Origin: Alphaproteobacteria bacterium | Lineage (GTDB): Bacteria > Pseudomonadota > Alphaproteobacteria > SHVZ01 | Direction: 5' to 3' | Length of the DNA: 40,906 nt | Assembly: GCA_009694025.1 (NCBI GenBank) | Contig: SHVZ01000021.1 | Location: forward strand, 1-40,906 | Shown here: piece by piece, positions 1-11,105 of the stretch | Position numbering within the stretch: the stretch's first letter is position 1 | Layout of the letters: each line of letters opens with the position of its first letter | Translations under genes and position numbers: made by a program | The notes under the pieces: generated by a model | Told to the model about the DNA's origin: nothing | The model's database searches: none | What the model saw: only the letters and a program-made list of their open reading frames with translations

Positions 1-143
1 CAGAAGGCTATCGTCCTGCATGGCGGGTGTGGCACTCCGGCGAGGCGTGGAAGACTTTGTCTAGACACCAAAATCTTACACGAAATCAACGGATTACGCT
101 ACATCCGCCAGCCCAATATCAGCGCCCCGATGAATAATTCGGG
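1..143. other. Left edge, no gene assigned
   Basis: Two plus-strand frames are open from the first base (one to about 132, one to 147) and could be the tail of a gene starting outside the window, but neither shows a recognisable motif. The stretch from about 68 to 115 is richer in A and T than the surrounding DNA. I cannot support a gene here. Confidence 0.3.
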
Positions 144-833
144 CTAGGGCGTCGCCGCCGTCGCGAGGACGCGCCCGAGGTTCGGAGCCTGGACCACGGC
201 GACATAGGCGGCTCCGGGCGGCAGCTCGCCCAAGGCGAGGCTGCGCGTCAGCGAGCCCCCTTTCCACGCTTCGATCTGCCTGATGCCGCGGACGACGTTG
301 ACCTCGGTCAGGGTGCGACCGGCATTCTCGCCGCGCACGACCTTGGTTTCGTGCCGGGGATCGTATCCCACGATCCAGACCTCGCCCTCGCCCTGCCCCT
401 GGATCGCGAGGCTGAGGCCCTCGGCGGTGCGCTTGAGCTCGAGTGTCGGACGCTCGCGTTTCGCCGCCTCGGCGATCAACCGCTCGACCGCGCGGCGGTC
501 GGATCCCACCGCGTGGTTGCCGCCATCGACGACCATCTGCGGGGTGTAGATCTGGGGCGTCTTCAGCGACTGCGCGTATTGGCGCTGGCGCGCAGTCCAG
601 GCAGCATCGCCAAAGGGATCCTTCCAGCCGATGTAGTCCCAGTAGTCGATATGGAAGGCGAGCACGACCACATCGCGACGTTTGGCGAGTTCGCCGAGAT
701 AGGCGTCGGCCGGCGGACAAGAGCTGCAGCCCTGGGAGGTGAAGAGCTCGATCAGGACCGGACCGCCGGCCCTGGCCGATTCGGCCGAAAAAAGGGCGGC
801 GAAAAGGGCGAGCAGGCCTGCCTTGATGCGCAT
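144..833 (-). CDS. DUF1223 thioredoxin-like secreted protein
   Basis: A 229-residue protein read from the internal ATG at 833, because a hydrophobic signal peptide starts there (MRIKAGLLALFAALFSAESARA); an upstream start at 887 would add 18 polar residues ahead of it. After cleavage the mature protein opens with a thioredoxin-fold signature ELFTSQGCSSCPPAD, the hallmark of the DUF1223 family, with a CxxC pair in the position of a thioredoxin active site. An aromatic segment (FHIDYWDYIGWKDPF) follows and is also typical of the family. The protein is expected in the periplasm. Its physiological function is not established; a redox or chaperone-like role is inferred from the fold. It stands alone, divergent from the next gene. 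Confidence 0.85.
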   Translation of the reverse strand: MRIKAGLLALFAALFSAESARAGGPVLIELFTSQGCSSCPPADAYLGELAKRRDVVVLAFHIDYWDYIGWKDPFGDAAWTARQRQYAQSLKTPQIYTPQMVVDGGNHAVGSDRRAVERLIAEAAKRERPTLELKRTAEGLSLAIQGQGEGEVWIVGYDPRHETKVVRGENAGRTLTEVNVVRGIRQIEAWKGGSLTRSLALGELPPGAAYVAVVQAPNLGRVLATAATP

Positions 834-957
834 GGGCCGATGGTAACCCAAAGGGCGCCGCGTCCCCGCGTCACATTTCGGCGACAACTTGCGGGCGCCG
901 GCGCGTCGAGCGATGACTTAGGCGGTCCCAATCCCCACTCCCCAAGGAGGAACCTCG

Positions 958-1404
958 ATGCGTCTCTTCCCCGCGCTCGGCCTCGGCCTAGCGTTTCTCG
1001 CCTCCCCATCCTTCGCCGCCGACCAGAAGGGGCCGCCCTCCTGCTCGGCCATAGACTTCCGCCCGGTCGCCCAGGGCATGCCCGACGGCGAGCAGGATGC
1101 CGGCCTTTACAAGAGTCGCTTCGGCCGGATCGAGATGAAGGCGACGGTGAAGGGCGGCCAGGCCGCGGACTACACGGTCGTCGTCAACAACCGGCCGCTG
1201 AAGGCGCTGGCGACCCTGCCGCAGGCGGTCATCGAATGCGCCGCTTCCAAGAAGATTCCGGCCACGGTGCGGTCGGTGGACTCCTGCGCGGCCGCCACCA
1301 AGCTCCGCGTGATCATTGCCCAATCCGGCGCCGACAAGATGATCGCCACATACGGCCTTAAGGGAAAAGGCTGGAGCTTCTGTAGGGCCGGGACGGCCGT
1401 CTAG
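958..1404 (+). CDS. Small secreted protein of unknown function
   Basis: A 148-residue protein preceded by a strong Shine-Dalgarno sequence (AAGGAGG, 943-949) about 8 bases before the ATG, which fixes the start. The N-terminus is a clear signal peptide (MRLFPALGLGLAFLASPSFA, cut before A or D at about residue 20-22). The mature part is about 127 residues with four cysteines, near residues 29, 96, 111 and 143, which could form two disulfides in the periplasm. I recognise no domain. Its last four bases overlap the convergent permease gene. The product is best described as a hypothetical periplasmic protein. Confidence 0.75.
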   Translation: MRLFPALGLGLAFLASPSFAADQKGPPSCSAIDFRPVAQGMPDGEQDAGLYKSRFGRIEMKATVKGGQAADYTVVVNNRPLKALATLPQAVIECAASKKIPATVRSVDSCAAATKLRVIIAQSGADKMIATYGLKGKGWSFCRAGTAV

Positions 1405-2225
1405 GCCTTGAGCCGGTAGCCGCGCCTGACCAGGCCGTCGACCAGGAGCCAGAGCCCGAGATTGATTGCGATGAGGACGGCGATCCCGGTCGGGAGATCG
1501 CCGTCCGCATGGCCGATGAAGCCGTAGCGGAAGCCGTCGATCATGTAGAAGAACGGGTTGAAATGGGCGACGAAGCGCCAGGCCTCCGGCAGCCGCTCGA
1601 CCGAGTAGAAGGTGCCGGAGAGGAAGGCGAGCGGCGTGATGACGAAGTTGGTCATCGCCGACAGGTGATCGAATTTCACCGCCCACAAGCCGCCGAGCAC
1701 GCCGAGCAGCGCCAGCATCAGCGAGCCGGCGACGGCGTAGAAGAGCGCGAAGCCCGGATGCGGCACCTGGAACGGCACCACCACCCACATGGCAAGCGCG
1801 GTCGCGAGCCCGACCACGAGGCCGCGCGTGACTCCGCCACCGGCCCAGGCGAGCATCAGCTCGCCCGGGCCCAATGGCGGCATCAGCACATCGACGATGT
1901 TGCCCTGGACCTTGCCGATCATCAGAGACGACGACGTATTGGCGAAGGCGTTCTGGGTGATCGCCATCATGACCAGGCCCGGCGCCAGGAACTCCATGAA
2001 CGGCACCTCGCCGATCATCGCACCGCCGCGGCCCATGGCGAGGACGAAAACCGCGAGAAAGAGCAGCGTGGTCACCACCGGCGCCGCCACCGTCTGGGTC
2101 CCGACCTTGAAGAAGCGCCAGACTTCCTTCTGATAGAGCGTCCACAGGCCGATCCAGTTGATCGGTCCAAGCGGACGCGGATCGAGCGCGCGCGCCTCGC
2201 GGCGGGAAGCTGAGGTGTCGGCCAT
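1401..2225 (-). CDS. ABC-2 type transporter permease
   Basis: A 274-residue integral membrane protein with six predicted hydrophobic segments, the usual architecture of ABC-2 permeases of the YadH/NodJ type. The N-terminal region WTLYQKEVWRFFKV and the loop GKVQGNIVDVLMPPLGPGEL are typical of the family, as is the C-terminal stretch LAFLSGTFYSVERLPE preceding the last helices. Such permeases pair with a separate ATPase to export lipids, polysaccharides or drugs. No ATPase gene is next to it here: the upstream neighbour is recX, divergent by about 41 bases, and the downstream neighbour is convergent and overlaps by 4 bases. The partner must be elsewhere, and the substrate cannot be named. Confidence 0.85.
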   Translation of the reverse strand: MADTSASRREARALDPRPLGPINWIGLWTLYQKEVWRFFKVGTQTVAAPVVTTLLFLAVFVLAMGRGGAMIGEVPFMEFLAPGLVMMAITQNAFANTSSSLMIGKVQGNIVDVLMPPLGPGELMLAWAGGGVTRGLVVGLATALAMWVVVPFQVPHPGFALFYAVAGSLMLALLGVLGGLWAVKFDHLSAMTNFVITPLAFLSGTFYSVERLPEAWRFVAHFNPFFYMIDGFRYGFIGHADGDLPTGIAVLIAINLGLWLLVDGLVRRGYRLKA

Positions 2226-2266
2226 GGGCCGGCACCTTAGGCGCCGGAGACCAGTCCCTCAAGGGG

Positions 2267-2866
2267 ATGGACCGGCCGCGAAATGCCATGGCACGGTCGG
2301 CCATGGCGGCAACGCAACGCAGGCTTCCGCGCAAGGTGACCGAAGCGAGCCTGGATCGCTCGGCGCTCGCCTATCTCGAGCGCTTCGCCGCCTCGGCCGA
2401 GAGCCTGAGGCGTGTCCTCCTCCGCAAGGTCGAGCACTCGGCCCGCGCCCACGACACCGACCGCGCGGACGGTGCCGCCTGGATCGAGGCATTGATCGAG
2501 CGCTACCGCCGCTCGGGGCTGCTAGACGACCGCGTCTATGCCGAGGCCAGGACCGCGAGCCTCCGCCGACAGGGACGCTCGGCCCGGTCGATCGCCGAGC
2601 GCCTCGCCAGGAAGGGGGTCGGGCGCGAGGTGATCGACGAGGCTTTGGCGCCGACGCGGACTCCGGCCGAGGAGCTCGGCGCCGCGGCCAGGCTCGCCCA
2701 CCGCCGCCGTCTCGGTCCGTTCCGGCCCGAGGCCGAGCGGGGCGAGCACCGCGAACGCGACCTCGCCGTCCTCGGCCGCGCCGGCTTCTCGTTCGACATC
2801 GCCCGCAAGGTGATCCTCGCCGAATCGACGGATGCCCTCGATGCCTTGATCGCCGAGGTCGGATAA
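2267..2866 (+). CDS. recX: RecX family regulatory protein
   Basis: A 199-residue basic, helical protein with the three-helix repeats of RecX: ALAYLERFAASAESLRRVL, then an acidic-basic segment with LIERYRRSGLLDDRVYAEA, then LARKGVGREVIDEAL, ending with GFSFDIARKVI. RecX binds RecA and limits filament growth or inhibits RecA ATPase. The start is uncertain: ATGs lie at 2267, 2288 and 2303, and the conserved core begins after the third. recA is not in the window, so this recX is unlinked from it, as is common in alphaproteobacteria. It is divergent from the ABC-2 permease and is followed 35 bases later by the VWA protein gene. Confidence 0.85.
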   Translation: MDRPRNAMARSAMAATQRRLPRKVTEASLDRSALAYLERFAASAESLRRVLLRKVEHSARAHDTDRADGAAWIEALIERYRRSGLLDDRVYAEARTASLRRQGRSARSIAERLARKGVGREVIDEALAPTRTPAEELGAAARLAHRRRLGPFRPEAERGEHRERDLAVLGRAGFSFDIARKVILAESTDALDALIAEVG

Positions 2867-2901
2867 GCGCACACTCCGCCCGCCGGTGACGGGGGAAGTC
2901 G

Positions 2902-3723
2902 ATGCGTCGGGCGTTCCTTGGGCTGATCGCCTGGATCTTCGTGATGGGGTCCGCTGCGGCCGGCGAGCGGGTCGATCTCGAGCTGGTGCTCGCCGTCGAC
3001 ATCTCCGGCTCGATCGACGAGGACGAGGCGAGGCTGCAGCGCCAAGGGTACGTCGCGGCGTTGACCGATCCGGAGGTGCTGAAGGCGATCCGCTCGGGCC
3101 TCGAAGGCCGGATCGCCATCGCCTATTTCGAGTGGTCGGGCCCGGAGACGCGTCGCCTCCTCCTCGACTGGACGGTGATCGAAGACGACGCCTCGGCGCA
3201 GGCGGCGGCGGCGAAGCTGGCCGCGTTTCCGATCCGCTCGGCGATGTCGACCTCGATCTCGGGAGCCATCGAGTTCGCGATGCCGATGTTCGGCCGAGCC
3301 TACGAGGGCGCGCGCCGCGTCCTCGACATCTCCGGCGACGGCCCCAACAACGCCGGCACGCTCGTCACCGTCCCGCGCGAGGTCGCGCTCCAGCGCGGCA
3401 TCACCATCAACGGGCTGCCGATCATCAACGACCGCCCGAACCGCACGGGATTCCCGCAGTTTCGAGACCTGGACCTCTACTACCAGCACTGCGTCATCGG
3501 CGGTCCCGGCGCCTTCCTGATCGTCGCCGAGGGCTTCGATACCTTCGCCGAGGCGATTCGCAAGAAGATGATCATCGAGATCGCCGACCTTCCGCAGCCG
3601 GCGCACCGCCTCGCTCGCTCGGGCCCGATCCGCCGCGTTTCCCAGGGCTACCCGCCGGGCTGCGATGCCGGCGAAAGGCAATCCCGGGAGTTCTGGCAGA
3701 GGCGTTATCAGTCGCCCTATTAG
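2902..3723 (+). CDS. DUF1194 secreted von Willebrand factor A-like protein
   Basis: A 273-residue protein with an N-terminal signal peptide (hydrophobic segment AFLGLIAWIFVMGSAAAG) and a VWA-like fold. The metal-ion-dependent adhesion site is visible as DISGSIDEDE (DxSxS, about residues 33-42), preceded by the beta strand LELVLAV. Later family signatures are RRVLDISGDGPNN and ITINGLPIIND, and a late segment YYQHCVIGGPGAF. This is the DUF1194 family, common in alphaproteobacteria, predicted periplasmic, with no firmly assigned role. It lies between recX and dnaN on the same strand; the 118-base gap before dnaN holds a separate promoter, so co-transcription is not required. Confidence 0.88.
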   Translation: MRRAFLGLIAWIFVMGSAAAGERVDLELVLAVDISGSIDEDEARLQRQGYVAALTDPEVLKAIRSGLEGRIAIAYFEWSGPETRRLLLDWTVIEDDASAQAAAAKLAAFPIRSAMSTSISGAIEFAMPMFGRAYEGARRVLDISGDGPNNAGTLVTVPREVALQRGITINGLPIINDRPNRTGFPQFRDLDLYYQHCVIGGPGAFLIVAEGFDTFAEAIRKKMIIEIADLPQPAHRLARSGPIRRVSQGYPPGCDAGERQSREFWQRRYQSPY

Positions 3724-3738
3724 AGGCGCCAAAACCCC

Positions 3739-3765
3739 TTGGCTGACCGGCCTCTGTGGTATACT
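3739..3765 (+). promoter_or_regulatory. Candidate extended -10 promoter for dnaN
   Basis: TATACT at 3760-3765 matches five of six bases of the sigma-70 -10 consensus and is preceded by TGG, giving an extended -10 element. A poor -35 (TTGGCT, 3739-3744) lies 15 bases upstream, shorter than ideal, which suits an extended -10 promoter. The predicted transcript would start near 3772, about 70 bases before the dnaN ATG. With no dnaA upstream, dnaN needs a promoter of its own. Confidence 0.45.
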
Positions 3766-3785
3766 CGCTGGCTTTGATCCGACGG

Positions 3786-3828
3786 CTTCCGGGAGGCGGC
3801 CGTCACACAATGGAAAGACCCCCGGAAG
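3786..3828 (+). promoter_or_regulatory. Leader inverted repeat near the dnaN ribosome binding site
   Basis: CTTCCGGG (3786-3793) is exactly complementary to CCCGGAAG (3821-3828). The second arm overlaps the best Shine-Dalgarno candidate of dnaN (GGAAGGG, 3824-3830, 11 bases before the ATG). A competing hairpin GACGGC/GCCGTC (3781-3786 with 3799-3804) shares bases with the first arm. This could modulate dnaN translation, but the pairing is only read by eye. Confidence 0.3.
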
Positions 3829-3841
3829 GGCCTTCGACGCC

Positions 3842-4960
3842 ATGCATTTCACCCTCGATCGCGCCGCGCTCCTCAAGCCTCTGGCCCATGTCCAGAGCGT
3901 CGTCGAACGGCGAACGACGATCCCGATCCTCTCCAACGTGATGATCCAGGCGGCTTCGGGAAAGGTCTCGATCAGCGCCACCGACATGGACATCGACATC
4001 GTCGAGTCCGTCTCGGCGGAGGTGAAGAAAAAGGGCTCCATCACGTGCCCTGCCCACACCCTGCACGACATCGTGCGCAAGCTGCCGGAGGGCTCCCAGG
4101 TCGAGCTCACGGCGGCCGGCGACACCGGCCGCGTCACGCTCCGCGCCGGCCGCTCGACCTTCACGCTGCAGACGCTGCCGACCGAGGAGTTTCCGGCGCT
4201 GTCGGGCGATACGCTGCCGCATCGCTTCGAGCTTCCAGCCGGCGATCTCCGCACGCTGATCGACCGGACGCGTTTTGCGATCTCGACCGAGGAGACGCGC
4301 TACTACCTGAACGGCATTTACCTGCATGCGGCCAAACAGGAAGGAGTCGATGTGCTTCGCGCGGTCGCGACCGACGGCCACCGCCTCGCCCGCGTCGAGA
4401 TGGCGCTGCCGGAGGGGGCCGCCGGAATGCCCGGCGTGATCATCCCGAGGAAGGCGGTCGCCGAGCTCCGCAAGCTGGTCGAGGAGACGTCGGGGTCGGT
4501 GTCGCTGTCGCTGTCGGAATCCAAGATCCGCTTCGCCTTCGACGGCACGGTCCTGACTTCGAAGCTGATCGACGGCACCTTCCCCGACTACGAGCGGGTG
4601 ATCCCGGTCAACAACGACAAGATCATGCAGGTCGAGTGCCGGCCGTTCGCCGAGGCAGTCGACCGGGTCGCGACCATCTCGACCGAGAAGAGCCGGGCGG
4701 TGAAGCTGGCGCTCGCCCCGGATACGCTGACGCTGTCGGCGTCGAGCCCCGAGAACGGCACCGCGACCGAGGACCTGCAGGTCAAGTTCGGCGCGGCGCC
4801 GATCGAGATCGGCTTCAACTCGCGCTACCTCCTGGACATCACCCAGCAGATCGAGGGCGAAGGCGCCGAATTCGTCATGGCGGATGCCGCCTCGCCCACC
4901 ATCGTGCGCGATCCGTCCGACCGGAGCGCGCTCTACGTCATCATGCCGATGCGCGTGTAA
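3842..4960 (+). CDS. dnaN: DNA polymerase III beta subunit (sliding clamp)
   Basis: A 372-residue protein, the normal length for the bacterial sliding clamp, starting MHFTLDRAALLKPL at the ATG at 3842. Family landmarks run throughout: VVERRTTIPILSNV (residues about 20-33), the second-domain signature FAISTEETRYYLNG, ATDGHRLAR, and the C-terminal YVIMPMRV. Two such clamps form a ring around DNA and tether polymerase III; the C-terminal hydrophobic pocket binds polymerase and repair proteins. It heads dnaN-recF-gyrB, with recF starting 35 bases after its stop. An upstream in-frame extension to 3665 is open but not part of the conserved protein. dnaA, often the gene before dnaN, is absent. Confidence 0.98.
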   Translation: MHFTLDRAALLKPLAHVQSVVERRTTIPILSNVMIQAASGKVSISATDMDIDIVESVSAEVKKKGSITCPAHTLHDIVRKLPEGSQVELTAAGDTGRVTLRAGRSTFTLQTLPTEEFPALSGDTLPHRFELPAGDLRTLIDRTRFAISTEETRYYLNGIYLHAAKQEGVDVLRAVATDGHRLARVEMALPEGAAGMPGVIIPRKAVAELRKLVEETSGSVSLSLSESKIRFAFDGTVLTSKLIDGTFPDYERVIPVNNDKIMQVECRPFAEAVDRVATISTEKSRAVKLALAPDTLTLSASSPENGTATEDLQVKFGAAPIEIGFNSRYLLDITQQIEGEGAEFVMADAASPTIVRDPSDRSALYVIMPMRV

Positions 4961-4995
4961 GGGGCGTGACCGGTCTCGCTTTGAGGGTCCCGCCG

Positions 4996-8632
<3,637 letters not shown>

Positions 8633-8652
8633 CCGGCCCGGGAGGGGCGAAG

Positions 8653-9915
8653 TTGACTATGCGCCAACCCAACCCGGCGCCCGCGCACCTTGCGACCACC
8701 GGACAAGCCGTCGACGTTGCGCGTGGGTTCAGCCTGAAGGCGGTCGATCTAAATTTCATCGCCAATCCGTACCCGACATACAATGCGCTGCGCGAACACA
8801 ATCCCGTCGCGCACTTGCCCGATGGCAGCTACTTCCTGTCGAGCTATGCCGATTGCCTGGCTGTCTACAAGGACGCCAAGCTGTTTTCCTCCGACAAGAA
8901 GGCGGAATTCCTGCCTAAGTTCGGCGACGGATTACTCTATCAGCATCACACCACGAGCCTGATCTTCAATGACCCGCCGTTGCATACGCGCGTACGCAAG
9001 ATCATTGCCGGAGCATTGAGCGCCCGGGCGGTAGCCGAGATGGAAGCACCGATGGTCGCGCTGACCGACCGCCTCCTCGACGGTATCGCCGCTGAGGGCG
9101 GGACGGACCTGATCGCGGACTTCGCCGCCGCCGTTCCCATCGAAGTGATCGGCAATCTTCTGGCTATTCCACAGGCGGAGCGGTCTCCCCTCCGGGGCTG
9201 GTCGCTCGCCATTTTGGGGGCTCTCGAACCAGCGCCCGAACCGGACGTGCTGGTGGACGGGGAAAGGGCGGTGAGGGAGTTCCTCGTCTATTTGCGCGAT
9301 CTCGTCGCCGATCGGCGCAAGCACCCCGGAGATCCGTCGCGCGATGTGCTGACGCGGCTCATCCAGGGCGAGCAGGGTGGCGAGCAGCTGACGGAGGTAG
9401 AGCTGCTGCACAACGTCATCTTCATCTTGAATGCGGGACACGAAACGACGACCAACTTGATTGGCAATGGCCTCTATGCGCTTCTCGAATGGCCCAGCGA
9501 GAAGGCCCGGCTTGTTGCCGACCCAAGCCTGATCAATTCCGCCGTCGAGGAGTTCCTACGTTTCGAAAGCCCCGTTCAAATCGGCAACCGCCTGGCGACG
9601 ACTGACACCGTCGTCGGCGGCGTCGCCATGCCGGCCGGCACATTCATCACCATCGGAATCGCCGCCGCCAATCGCGATCCGGCTGAATTTCACGATCCGG
9701 ATCGGCTCGACATCGGCCGTTCACACAATCGCCACGTGGCATTCGCCTCCGGCGTGCACTTCTGCGTCGGGCTGAACATCGCACGCATGGAAGGTCGGAT
9801 CGCCATCGGTCGATTCCTGGCGCGCTTTCCGAACTACCGGTTGAGCGCTCCAGCCATGCGCGGCGGTCGCGCCCGCTTCCGCGGCTTCCTGACATTTCCG
9901 GTTTCGGTCGCGTGA
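8653..9915 (+). CDS. Cytochrome P450
   Basis: A 420-residue soluble bacterial P450. The heme-ligand loop reads FASGVHFCVGLNIARME with C371 as the thiolate ligand; the first glycine of the usual FGxGxHxC is alanine. The I-helix oxygen-activation motif is NAGHETT (A261, G262, T265) and the K-helix ExxR lies in VEEFLRFESP. These proteins hydroxylate small hydrophobic substrates using electrons from a ferredoxin; no redox partner is nearby and the substrate is unknown. TTG at 8653 is favoured because GGAGGGG (8641-8647) lies 5 bases upstream; ATG at 8659 is the alternative. Compared with neighbours it uses more A- and T-ending codons, consistent with acquisition by transfer. Confidence 0.93.
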   Translation: MTMRQPNPAPAHLATTGQAVDVARGFSLKAVDLNFIANPYPTYNALREHNPVAHLPDGSYFLSSYADCLAVYKDAKLFSSDKKAEFLPKFGDGLLYQHHTTSLIFNDPPLHTRVRKIIAGALSARAVAEMEAPMVALTDRLLDGIAAEGGTDLIADFAAAVPIEVIGNLLAIPQAERSPLRGWSLAILGALEPAPEPDVLVDGERAVREFLVYLRDLVADRRKHPGDPSRDVLTRLIQGEQGGEQLTEVELLHNVIFILNAGHETTTNLIGNGLYALLEWPSEKARLVADPSLINSAVEEFLRFESPVQIGNRLATTDTVVGGVAMPAGTFITIGIAAANRDPAEFHDPDRLDIGRSHNRHVAFASGVHFCVGLNIARMEGRIAIGRFLARFPNYRLSAPAMRGGRARFRGFLTFPVSVA

Positions 9916-10307
9916 CGGCGCGGCGGTGCGGTTCAAAGCCCGAGACGAGTGTCGAGGCGATTTCCTGGCCAAGCTGACCGGCACCCAGGCAGCCCGGGCG
10001 CGACTCCACCCAGCTGAACGTGCCTAGGGTCGCGCGGCTCGACGTCTGAGGTCGATCGGATGTCCGGAAGCAACGACGGCCGGGGCGCCTAGAGGGGAAC
10101 GCCCAGGCCGTCTGCTGATGCTTTCCGATGCTGATGCGAGGCTTTTTGCCATCGATGGCCATACCATTTTGGATTGCCAGAACTCAATGTTTATTCAAAA
10201 GCGCGTAAAATTCAACACTTATTTTCAATGATTCGCGCACTTCACCCCACGTCAGATATCTGTCTGATTCAAAAAGATTTTCAGGGTTTGCCTGATACTC
10301 CCGACGG
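9916..10307. other. Gap with AT-rich segment, no gene
   Basis: Nearly 400 bases without a supportable gene. The first part (to about 10140) is GC-rich and has short open frames in several phases, none with a recognisable motif. The segment from about 10160 to 10280 is strikingly AT-rich for this window, with runs such as TTTATTCAAAAG. It may mark a recombination junction next to the P450 gene or hold regulatory DNA. A weak terminator for the dedA-like gene lies at its right end. Confidence 0.5.
10271..10295 (-). terminator. Weak terminator after the DedA gene
   Basis: On the minus strand, 12 bases past the DedA stop, TCAGG-CAAAC-CCTGA forms a 5-bp hairpin followed by AAAATCTTTTT. The stem is short, so this is a tentative Rho-independent terminator. 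Confidence 0.35.
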
Positions 10308-10925
10308 TCAGCGACGGCGGGGATCCGTCTTGATCCGGGCCGGGATGGGTGTGGCGCCGATCGGGGCGACCCGCCGTTTCCGGGCACGGGCGATCAGAGC
10401 GATGACTGTCGCGAAGATCCCGAGCATCACCAGCCCGAAGCCGAGGGCGAGGTCGCCGAGCAGATGCTCGAAGGTGGCGCCTACAATGTAGCCGGTGCCG
10501 GCGAAGGTCACCGCCCAGACGCCGGCGGCGATGAAGTTGAGGACGAGGAACCGCGGCCAGGAGAGGCCGCTGGTGCCCATGGCGAAGGAGGAGAAGTTGC
10601 GGACGCCGTAGATGAAACGGAAGGAGAGGATGAACCCGGTGTTGTAGCGGCGCAGCAGGTCGAGCGCGGCTTGCACGCCCGGACTCCAGCGTGGGAACCG
10701 GAGCAGGAGCGAGCGGCCCCATCGCCTGCCGATCCAGAAATAGAGCTGGTCGCCAGCGAAGCTGCCGAGCCAGGCGAAGACGATCAGGAGGTCGAGCCGG
10801 AGGATCCCCTGCCGAGCCCCAAGCCCGGCGAAGAGCACGAAGGTCTCGCCCTCGAGGAAGGTCCACACGAAGGTGACGACATAGAACCACTCGCCGTAGT
10901 CACGGATGGTCTCGACGATATCCAT
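10308..10925 (-). CDS. DedA family membrane protein
   Basis: A 205-residue polytopic membrane protein of the DedA/VTT superfamily. The family core is visible: an N-terminal re-entrant segment with FLEGETFVLFAG, then GSFAGDQLYFWIGRRWG, and the amphipathic stretch FRFIYGVRNFSSFAMGTSG, followed by two C-terminal helices. The acidic residues in FLEGE and the arginines in FRFIYGVR are conserved and linked to function. DedA proteins flip undecaprenyl phosphate or phospholipids and support proton-motive force and envelope integrity. It sits alone between the P450 region and the desulfhydrase-like gene. No clear ribosome binding site precedes the ATG. Confidence 0.88.
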   Translation of the reverse strand: MDIVETIRDYGEWFYVVTFVWTFLEGETFVLFAGLGARQGILRLDLLIVFAWLGSFAGDQLYFWIGRRWGRSLLLRFPRWSPGVQAALDLLRRYNTGFILSFRFIYGVRNFSSFAMGTSGLSWPRFLVLNFIAAGVWAVTFAGTGYIVGATFEHLLGDLALGFGLVMLGIFATVIALIARARKRRVAPIGATPIPARIKTDPRRR

Positions 10926-10944
10926 GGCTCAGATGTAAGCGCAA

Positions 10945-10960
10945 ACGGTTAATGAACCGT
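10945..10960. promoter_or_regulatory. Palindrome upstream of the DedA gene
   Basis: ACGGTT-AATG-AACCGT is a perfect 6-bp inverted repeat with a 4-base centre, lying 20 bases upstream of the DedA start codon. It could be an operator for a dimeric regulator, or a leader hairpin in the transcript. Nothing identifies the binder. Confidence 0.35.
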
Positions 10961-11072
10961 GACAGGCGGCGAGTTCGACGCCCGCGCCGAAGAACAAATC
11001 CCTCACCCTGACACCGCTGCTTCCGACGCCGGCCCTGACGACATTTGTCATTCTTGACGTTGAGAGTGGCAG

Positions 11073-11096
11073 AAGGCTGGCCTCGACTCCAGCCTT
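11073..11096 (-). terminator. Hairpin after the D-cysteine desulfhydrase-like gene
   Basis: AAGGCTGG and CCAGCCTT pair perfectly (8 bp) around an 8-base loop, beginning about 10 bases beyond the stop of the desulfhydrase-like gene on the minus strand. Only CTTCT follows, so it lacks a strong U-tract; it may still end or stabilise the transcript. Confidence 0.42.
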
Positions 11097-11105
11097 GCAC
11101 CCGTT

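Noticed and set aside
2536..4254. Long minus-strand frame across recX, the DUF1194 gene and dnaN
   Set aside because: No family features; it is antisense to three well-supported genes.
9647..10162. Minus-strand frame across the P450 end and the following gap
   Set aside because: Antisense to the P450 heme-binding region for a third of its length and without any recognisable motif.
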